Below, in pieces: positions 58,172 to 64,000 of a stretch of 64,000 bases of DNA (its first letter is position 1; every line of letters starts with the position of its first letter). The DNA is from Staphylococcus auricularis (lineage in GTDB: Bacteria > Bacillota > Bacilli > Staphylococcales > Staphylococcaceae). The stretch is taken from NCBI RefSeq assembly GCF_001500315.1, contig NZ_LLER01000002.1:124001-188000 (forward strand), in the 5' to 3' direction. The position numbers and the translations under genes are program-made. The notes beneath the pieces are model-generated. The model was given only the letters and a program-made list of their open reading frames with translations. It did no database searches and was not told the DNA's origin.

Positions 58172-59317
58172 ATGAGCAGATTCAAGAATCAACCACTTAT
58201 AGGTGTTTGTATAGTGGTCAGCATGCTTTTTTGTGGAAGTTGTAATTCATCACAACATGAAGTCGCAGAAAAGTCATACAGTAGTGCAGCCAAACCTGAG
58301 CACCTATCAGAACTACAAACGAATGAAATTCCCACGTTACTAACAGTTGAAAATGACAGTGACCCACTTTTGAGTCAAATCAATCACTACTTATCTCAAC
58401 TTCAGTTTAATGGGGCAGCTGCGATTTATCATCAAGGCAAACTTATTTTTAATAAAGGCTACGGGATAAGAGATTTTTCAACCGGTGAAGCAAATGATGC
58501 TAATTCTATGTTTTTGATTGGTTCAGCACAAAAATTCACCACCGGTTTAATCTTGAAACAACTCGAGCTAGAACACAAAATCGATATCAATGATGCTGTG
58601 ACCAAATATTTACCTGAATTTCAAATGCCGAAGCCACTCAAATTAAAGCACCTCATGCTACATAGTGGTGGTCTTTTGCCATTTAAACCAAATGAATTCA
58701 ATCACAGCTTAGCTGATGCGGTAGAGACGATTCGAAATAACGGTATGGATGTAAGACAATCTGGCCGGTTCTATTATAGTGATGCGAACTATTTGGTATT
58801 ATCGCGAATTATTGAAATTGTTACGAACCAGTCTTTTGCAGAAAATTTCAATACACGTATTAAAGCACCATTCAAGTTAACGACAACCGCATTTTTTAAT
58901 GATCCAGATTATCAAACACGAATGGCAAAGGGATATTATGATCATTATCGCATTATCACTCAAGCATTTCCGATAGGGCAAGATGCTTACTATGGTGCAG
59001 GGAATTTATATATGACCCCTTTAGATATGGGTAAGTTATTTACTGCATTCCAACAGTACAAAATCTTTTCACCCCAAGTCACCGAAGAGATGTTGCATTC
59101 TATTAAAACGAAGGCTTATCCATTTAATTACAGGTATGGTTTCTATAGTTATCCCGTGAAGAATCGTTTACATGGTGCGTTTTATCGGAATGTGTTTACG
59201 GTGTATGCGAATGAGGAATATACAGTGGTTCTTGGTTCAAATTATGAACCTACTCAAACCAATAACGAAGCAAAGGTTAGACATATATTCCACCATATTC
59301 TCAAACAACCCGTATAA
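58172..59317 (+). CDS. fmtA: FmtA, teichoic acid D-Ala esterase / PBP-like
   Basis: 381 residues of the serine beta-lactamase/DD-peptidase fold, collinear with FmtA of S. aureus. Catalytic SAQK in GSAQKFTTGL (about residues 118-121), and the YxN-like YSDANY (about 205). GAGNLYMTPLDMGKL and YRYGFYSYP are FmtA-specific. The N-terminus is hydrophobic with a Cys in LFCGSCNSS, an atypical possible lipobox. FmtA trims D-Ala from teichoic acids and affects methicillin resistance. It follows pgcA by 38 bases, suggesting cotranscription. Confidence 0.92.
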   Translation: MSRFKNQPLIGVCIVVSMLFCGSCNSSQHEVAEKSYSSAAKPEHLSELQTNEIPTLLTVENDSDPLLSQINHYLSQLQFNGAAAIYHQGKLIFNKGYGIRDFSTGEANDANSMFLIGSAQKFTTGLILKQLELEHKIDINDAVTKYLPEFQMPKPLKLKHLMLHSGGLLPFKPNEFNHSLADAVETIRNNGMDVRQSGRFYYSDANYLVLSRIIEIVTNQSFAENFNTRIKAPFKLTTTAFFNDPDYQTRMAKGYYDHYRIITQAFPIGQDAYYGAGNLYMTPLDMGKLFTAFQQYKIFSPQVTEEMLHSIKTKAYPFNYRYGFYSYPVKNRLHGAFYRNVFTVYANEEYTVVLGSNYEPTQTNNEAKVRHIFHHILKQPV

Positions 59318-59350
59318 TAGAAAAAACGAATATTTAAATTTTATAAATAT

Positions 59351-59457
59351 AAAACAGAGTTGATTGAACATGTGTATCACGTGAATCACTATTAACGTGA
59401 AACATGAAAGAGATAGGTATTCTCCTTTCTCATCAAACGACTCTGTTTTTTTGTGCT
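59351..59457. terminator. Long structured 3' element after fmtA
   Basis: Outer arms AAACAGAGT and ACTCTGTTT enclose two further hairpins: CATGTGTATCACGT with ACGTGAAACATG, and GAAAGAGA with TCTCCTTTC. The result is a predicted three-way junction ending in seven T's. At minimum it is the fmtA terminator; it may also be the 3' part of a structured RNA. Confidence 0.65.
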
Positions 59458-59555
59458 TTTGGACTAAAGAAATGAGTAAAAGTTGTTATGAGGTAAGCGG
59501 TTACATGACTGATATAAAAATGTTTAAGAATTAATGCAAATTTTTAGAAAATGAA

Positions 59556-59584
59556 TTGACTAACTGTTATGAAAGCGGTATATT
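59556..59584 (+). promoter_or_regulatory. lac promoter with overlapping cre site
   Basis: TTGACT (59556-59561), 17-base spacer, TATATT (59579-59584). ATGAAAGCGGTATAT at 59569-59583 lies across the spacer and -10 and fits the CcpA cre pattern WTGNAANCGNWNNCW with one mismatch, so glucose repression by promoter occlusion is likely. Confidence 0.7.
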
Positions 59585-59600
59585 TTTATTGTAAACAAAA

Positions 59601-59617
59601 TCGAACAATTTCGAACA
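59601..59617. promoter_or_regulatory. Direct repeat in the lac leader, candidate operator
   Basis: TCGAACA occurs at 59601-59607 and 59611-59617, exactly 10 bases apart, just downstream of the predicted start. A DeoR-type LacR or other repressor could bind here. No regulator gene is in the window. Confidence 0.4.
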
Positions 59618-59715
59618 TGCAATGAGGGGTGACACAATTCCAATCAATTCATTTCATCACAAGGTAGGATGACATAATGCAATACGACAACTGAGCATAC
59701 TAGGAGGTTTCAACA

Positions 59716-60042
59716 ATGAGTAAAGAAGATAATATGATGGCTGGTTTCACAATTGTAGCCATTGCAGGAGATGCGCGACGTGAAGTAATGGCTGCGATGC
59801 AAGCAGCAAAAGATAAATCATTTGATCAAGCACGTGAATACATACGTGTCGCAAATGAATATATCACTGAAGCACATAAGGAACAAACACAAATTTTAGC
59901 ACAAGAAGCAAGTGGCGAATCATCGGATCTCAGCTTTATCATGGTGCATGGTCAAGACCATTTAATGACGACAATGGCACTCAGAGATGCTGCGAACTAT
60001 ATCATTGATTTATACGAACAACTTGATCAATTTACTAACTAA
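59716..60042 (+). CDS. lacF: PTS lactose-specific enzyme IIA
   Basis: A 108-residue IIA-lac/cellobiose domain with AGGAGG upstream. The phosphorylated His lies in MVHGQDHLMT (about residue 78), with the metal-binding Asp in QDH. It passes phosphate from HPr to the IIB domain of LacE. It is the first gene of the lac set; lacE starts 14 bases after it. The mRNA leader is about 125 bases. Confidence 0.94.
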   Translation: MSKEDNMMAGFTIVAIAGDARREVMAAMQAAKDKSFDQAREYIRVANEYITEAHKEQTQILAQEASGESSDLSFIMVHGQDHLMTTMALRDAANYIIDLYEQLDQFTN

Positions 60043-60056
60043 GAGTAGGTGACACC

Positions 60057-61820
60057 ATGAACAAGATCATAAAAGCTATTGAACGAATGAAACCATTTTT
60101 TGAAAAGATTGCTTCTAATCCATATTTAGCAGCAATTCGTGATGGTTTCGTGGCATTAATGCCAGTAATTCTCTTTTCATCTTTATTTATTTTGGTGGCT
60201 TATGTACCTAACGTTTGGGGCTTCCATTGGCCTAAACACATCGAAGAAACCATCATGAAAGTGTACACGTTTACGATGGGTATGTTAGCCGTCTTTATGG
60301 CAGGTACAGTGACGAAATCACTGACCGATAATAAGAACTTAAAAATGCCGAAGACGAACCAAATCAATGTGATTTCAACATTCGTAGCAGCTGAATCATC
60401 TTTATTTATCTTAGCGATGAATCCTGCTAAAGATGGTGCAATTAACATTGATATGTTTGGTACAAAGGGCTTAATCGCAGCATTCTTAGTCGCATTTATT
60501 GTACCGAATATTTATAAGTTCTGTATTTCTCGTAACATCACCATTAAAATGCCGCCTCAAGTGCCAGGTAACATTTCACAAGCTTTTAAAGATATGATTC
60601 CCTTTGCGCTGTCGCTTTCATTTTTCTGGATTTTAGATATTTTGGTTAGAAATCTCTTACATGCCAACGTAGCTGAGTTAGTAACGAAATTACTTTCTCC
60701 ATTGTTTACAGCTGCGAATGGTTACCTTGGATTTGCGGTGATCTTTGGCTTTATGGCTTTCTTCTGGTTCATTGGCGTACATGGTCCTTCAGTTGTAGGC
60801 CCAGCTGTTATTGCGATTATGTATAATAACCAAGTAGAAAACTTGAAGCTCTTCCGTAGTGGGGAACATGCTCAATATGCCCTTACTCAATCCACACAAG
60901 ACTTTGTTGCATTGATGGGTGGTACAGGTGCCACTTTACTAGTACCGTATTTGTTCATGTTTTTATGTAGATCTAAAGAATTGAAAGCCGTTGGTAAAGC
61001 TTCGTTCATTCCGACGACATTTGCCGTGAATGAACCCCTACTCTTCGGTGCACCGATCATCTTGAATCCGGTATTCATGGTGCCATTTATTATTTCACCA
61101 ATTATTAATTCATGGGTGCTTAAATTCTTTGTTGACCACTTAGGTATGAACGGATTTATGCACTTCTTACCATGGCCTACACCAGGTCCAATAGGTATCT
61201 ATATGGCTTCCAACTTCGCGACGTTATCACTTGTACTCATCGCAGTATTACTCGTGATAGACTTTACGATTTGGTTCCCATTTGTAAAAGCCTATGACAA
61301 ATTAAAATTAGACGAAGAACGTGCAGATTTAGCAGTTGCAGCGGCAGCTACAGCTACAGCAGCACCAAGTTCTAACATGGCAACAGATTTACCTGAAGCA
61401 GGAGTGAGCACATCAGATTCAGCAGCCACTACAACACCAGCAGCGGTTGCACAACCAGAAGATGATGAACCATTTGTAGATACATCTCGTGACCATACGA
61501 ATGTGCTCGTTGTATGTGCGGGTGGCGGTACAAGTGGTATCTTAGCAAACAGTTTAAATAAAACAGCGAAAGAAAAAGGTGTCGCACTCGAAGCAACTGC
61601 ACGTGCCTATGGTCAAGATATGGATCTGATCAAAGATATGGATATCGTTATTCTCGCACCTCAAATGGATGCGATGAAAGGCGAAATGAAGAAATTCACT
61701 GATAAATATGGTGCGGTACTCATGCCGACAACAGGTAGACAATATATTGGGTTAACTCGTGATGGAGAAGGCGCAATGAAACTCATTTTTGAAAAATTAA
61801 AAGAGCACGATGCACAATAA
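60057..61820 (+). CDS. lacE: PTS lactose-specific enzyme IICB
   Basis: 587 residues. The membrane IIC domain (about 1-425) has the lactose/cellobiose-family fold with GVHGPSVVGP. An Ala/Thr/Ser-rich linker (about 430-475) follows, then the cytosolic IIB domain with the phosphocysteine in VLVVCAGGGTSG (about residue 487). It imports lactose or a related beta-galactoside as the 6-phosphate. TAGGTGACACC precedes the start. Confidence 0.94.
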   Translation: MNKIIKAIERMKPFFEKIASNPYLAAIRDGFVALMPVILFSSLFILVAYVPNVWGFHWPKHIEETIMKVYTFTMGMLAVFMAGTVTKSLTDNKNLKMPKTNQINVISTFVAAESSLFILAMNPAKDGAINIDMFGTKGLIAAFLVAFIVPNIYKFCISRNITIKMPPQVPGNISQAFKDMIPFALSLSFFWILDILVRNLLHANVAELVTKLLSPLFTAANGYLGFAVIFGFMAFFWFIGVHGPSVVGPAVIAIMYNNQVENLKLFRSGEHAQYALTQSTQDFVALMGGTGATLLVPYLFMFLCRSKELKAVGKASFIPTTFAVNEPLLFGAPIILNPVFMVPFIISPIINSWVLKFFVDHLGMNGFMHFLPWPTPGPIGIYMASNFATLSLVLIAVLLVIDFTIWFPFVKAYDKLKLDEERADLAVAAAATATAAPSSNMATDLPEAGVSTSDSAATTTPAAVAQPEDDEPFVDTSRDHTNVLVVCAGGGTSGILANSLNKTAKEKGVALEATARAYGQDMDLIKDMDIVILAPQMDAMKGEMKKFTDKYGAVLMPTTGRQYIGLTRDGEGAMKLIFEKLKEHDAQ

Positions 61821-62061
61821 TTAGAAATGAAAGAAAGTAAGTAATTCAATATGTCGCAATATTAAATGATGAAGGTATAAAGTAAATCATTCGTAAGTTA
61901 AATTGCAAAAGATAACTGAAAAAATTGGATACAGCTTAAATGTGTTTAATGGAGCTATATAAATATAGGAAAGGAAAAGCTACAAGTCGTAAACACACAT
62001 TATTTTGAGCACAACATATAACTTCATCTTTGAATAATGGATTTGTAGTAGATATCATCTT
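61821..62061 (+). other. Unusually long lacE-lacG gap
   Basis: 241 bases without a gene. No terminator-like hairpin with a T run and no strong promoter could be found. AGGAAAGGAAAAG at about 61967-61979 looks like a ribosome site, but only a 19-codon frame lies near it. Confidence 0.45.
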
Positions 62062-63474
62062 ATGACACAATTACCAAAAGATTTTGTATTAGGAGCAGCC
62101 ACTGCAGCTTATCAAGTAGAGGGTGCTAGTACAGAAGACGGAAAAGGCCGCGTAAGTTGGGACGCATTTTTAGAAAAGCAAGGGCGCTTTAGCCCAGACC
62201 CTGCAAGTGATTTTTATCATCGTTATGAAGAAGATATTAAACTCGCTTCAGAATATGGAGTAAAAGCCCTCCGTATTTCGATAGCCTGGTCGCGCATTAT
62301 TCCAGATGGTACAGGTGACATAAACGAAAAAGGAATTGAATATTATAGAAACGTATTAGAAACATGTCATAAATATCATGTGGAACCTTACGTGACATTA
62401 CATCACTTTGATACACCAGAGCCTTTACATTTTGCCGGAGATTGGTCGAATAAAGATCAGATTGACGCATTTGCACGCTTTGCTGAAATCGTTTTTGAGC
62501 AGTATCATGATCTCGTGAAATATTGGGTGACGATTAACGAACCGATTGCCTATGTATTAGGGCAGTATATTACAGGTGCTTTTCCTCCAGGTGAAAAGTA
62601 CAATACGTTGAAATGTTTACAAGCGCAACACAATCAACTCGTGGCACATAGTCGAGTGGTTAACTTGTTTAAGGAAAAGGGCTATGAAGGTGAAATTGGT
62701 CTGGTTCATGCGTTAACGCAATTCTACAGTATCGACGACAAGTTAGAAAACCAAATCGCGACATATAAACATGATATTTTTATGAATGGCTTTTTACTAG
62801 ATGGCACTTTTTTAGGCCATTATAGTTTAGAAAAGCTAAGCACAGTACAACAAATACTTGGAGATCAATTTAGTAACTTAGAAATGAAACAGGATGAGCT
62901 CGCAGAAATGGGCAAAGCGAGCCAACAATTAGACTTTATCGGTATCAACTATTACCAAAGTAACTGGATTAAAGCCCACAATGAGGAAAGCTTGATTCAT
63001 CATAATGGTACTGGGGAAAAAGGAACAGCGATTTTCCGTGTGAAAGGCATTGGAGAAGTCGCTAAAAATGAAGCGATTCCGCGTAATGATTGGGATTGGT
63101 ACATTTATCCTGAAGGCCTTAGAGATATGATGATTCGCATCAAAGAAGATCATCCTAACTATAATAAAATCTACATTACAGAGAATGGTTTAGGGTACAA
63201 AGATGTGCTTGAAAGCGATGGCTCTGTACATGATAAAGCACGCATTGATTATGTCAAAGGCCATATAGAAGCGGTCGAAGAAGCTTATGTAAAACACGAT
63301 GTTAATGTGAAAGGCTACTTCATTTGGTCATTACAAGATATGTTTAGTTGGTCTAACGGTTACAACAAACGCTATGGTTTATTCTATATCGATTTTGAAA
63401 CACAAAAACGATATGTGAAAGATAGCGCGTATTGGTACAAGAAATTATCAGAAGCTATCGATCAGCAAGAATAA
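62062..63474 (+). CDS. lacG: 6-phospho-beta-galactosidase
   Basis: A 470-residue GH1 TIM barrel, the exact length of S. aureus LacG, but with many substitutions. The acid/base Glu lies in TINEPIAY (about 160) and the nucleophile in YITENGLGYKD (about 375). YINYY-like FIGINYYQSNW and the C-terminal FIWSLQDMFSWSNGYNKRYGL are typical of 6-P-beta-galactosidases. It splits lactose-6-phosphate into glucose and galactose-6-phosphate. A 241-base gap separates it from lacE and no good Shine-Dalgarno is visible; a stop codon upstream in frame fixes the ATG. Confidence 0.92.
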   Translation: MTQLPKDFVLGAATAAYQVEGASTEDGKGRVSWDAFLEKQGRFSPDPASDFYHRYEEDIKLASEYGVKALRISIAWSRIIPDGTGDINEKGIEYYRNVLETCHKYHVEPYVTLHHFDTPEPLHFAGDWSNKDQIDAFARFAEIVFEQYHDLVKYWVTINEPIAYVLGQYITGAFPPGEKYNTLKCLQAQHNQLVAHSRVVNLFKEKGYEGEIGLVHALTQFYSIDDKLENQIATYKHDIFMNGFLLDGTFLGHYSLEKLSTVQQILGDQFSNLEMKQDELAEMGKASQQLDFIGINYYQSNWIKAHNEESLIHHNGTGEKGTAIFRVKGIGEVAKNEAIPRNDWDWYIYPEGLRDMMIRIKEDHPNYNKIYITENGLGYKDVLESDGSVHDKARIDYVKGHIEAVEEAYVKHDVNVKGYFIWSLQDMFSWSNGYNKRYGLFYIDFETQKRYVKDSAYWYKKLSEAIDQQE

Positions 63475-63512
63475 GTATAAGTCTTTTAAAAATGATAGAT
63501 TCACTATATGTT

Positions 63513-63555
63513 CAGCAACTTTATCCTAACACGTGGGGTGAAGTTGCTGTTTTAT
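63513..63555 (+). terminator. Terminator after lacG
   Basis: CAGCAACTT (63513-63521) pairs with AAGTTGCTG (63541-63549), followed by TTTTATT. Confidence 0.85.
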
Positions 63556-63644
63556 TAGAGATTGTTTGTGTTAGTCATTGCGAAATACAGTCAGTCATCT
63601 TATTATAAATAGTAAGAAAATTGAGAAAACGACGAGGACAGATT

Positions 63645-64000
63645 ATGAAAAACTTTGATATATCTACATCTAACATTTATAAATTATTATATGGTAGGGT
63701 ACTTACGAATATTGGTGATAGTATCATACTTATCTCACTCACCTGGTATGTCGCAACCCAATATCATAATACATTTTATTTAGGTTTGATCGGTGTCATC
63801 GTCGGGATAATAGATATATTAATGATTTTTATAGGCCCTATACTCGATCGATATAACACGGTCAAAATTTTATATTTCAGTACATTCCTTCAAATTATCA
63901 TTGTTATAGGTATGACGTTGTTATTTTATTTTAATATTGTTCATTTGATAGGATTATTTTTGTTATTAAGTGTTTCTCTAGTCTGTTCTTCTGTTATTTA
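63645..64000 (+). CDS. MFS transporter, N-terminal part
   Basis: ATG 63645 (GACGAGGA upstream) opens a frame that runs off the window after about 118 codons. The visible part has four hydrophobic segments and the MFS_3-like start LTNIGDSIILISLTWYV, with a LDRYNTVKI loop typical of major facilitators. It comes after the lacG terminator and is probably a separate unit. Its cargo is unknown. Confidence 0.8.
   Translation, partial: MKNFDISTSNIYKLLYGRVLTNIGDSIILISLTWYVATQYHNTFYLGLIGVIVGIIDILMIFIGPILDRYNTVKILYFSTFLQIIIVIGMTLLFYFNIVHLIGLFLLLSVSLVCSSVI

Noticed and set aside
1..64000. CRISPR arrays, insertion sequences, restriction-modification or toxin-antitoxin loci
   Set aside because: No spaced direct-repeat array, transposase, or recognisable defence gene was found in the window.

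Overview
The window is a stretch of low-GC Firmicute chromosome from a Staphylococcus species. Gene order and protein sequences follow the S. aureus core backbone closely: spx, mecA, coiA, pepF, RsaE, yjbH, a truncated globin, relQ, nadK, mgtE, cpaA, fabI, ltaA/ugtP, murE, prfC, a HtrA-like protease, ktrD, comK, lplA, menA/menFDHB, atl, lcpB and fmtA. Three local differences argue against S. aureus itself: an enlarged Atl, no sspABC cluster next to menB, and a lac gene set after fmtA. A coagulase-variable or animal-associated species (for example the hyicus/intermedius groups) is plausible, but the sequence alone does not settle this.

Layout. 1-9.6 kb: stress and proteolysis control (spx end, mecA, yjbH), competence nuclease coiA, peptidase pepF, the sRNA RsaE, truncated globin, CYTH protein, then UPF0738, alarmone synthetase relQ, NAD kinase and a pseudouridine synthase. 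9.7-19.1 kb: Mg2+ and K+/H+ transport (mgtE, cpaA), fabI, an HD hydrolase, an AI-2E-family permease, an amino acid/Na+ symporter, an esterase and a 2H phosphoesterase. 19.2-32.8 kb: lipoteichoic acid anchor synthesis (ugtP-ltaA), murE with a small YueH-like gene and prfC, a manganese riboswitch with a TerC-family exporter, the HtrA-like protease with ktrD, a 5'-nucleotidase and a DUF2268 protein. 33-38.6 kb: two tRNAs, comK, an IDEAL-domain protein, lplA, DUF2187, a CPBP membrane protein, and an orphan holin plus frameshifted amidase. 38.6-48.5 kb: menaquinone genes, then a SarZ-like MarR regulator, an aminotransferase, an acyltransferase and a second MarR regulator. 48.6-59.3 kb: cell-wall block (giant autolysin atl, GNAT, DUF2538, lcpB, phosphoglucomutase, fmtA). 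59.5-64 kb: lacF-lacE-lacG and the start of an MFS transporter.

Functional themes. Spx, MecA and YjbH belong to ClpP-dependent stress control. RsaE is the redox-linked central-metabolism sRNA. CpaA and KtrD are potassium transporters, and relatives of both are tied to c-di-AMP. UgtP/LtaA, PgcA, LcpB, FmtA and Atl all act on glucolipid, teichoic acid or murein.

Most of the window is conserved backbone. The parts most worth a second look are the Atl protein with a long acidic propeptide and an inserted Lys/Ser repeat domain, the non-prophage holin-amidase pair with a frameshift, the lac gene set without visible tagatose genes or repressor, the structured RNA element after fmtA, and the RsaE and Mn riboswitch loci with their control sites. 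I did not find a convincing undescribed defence or mobile system.
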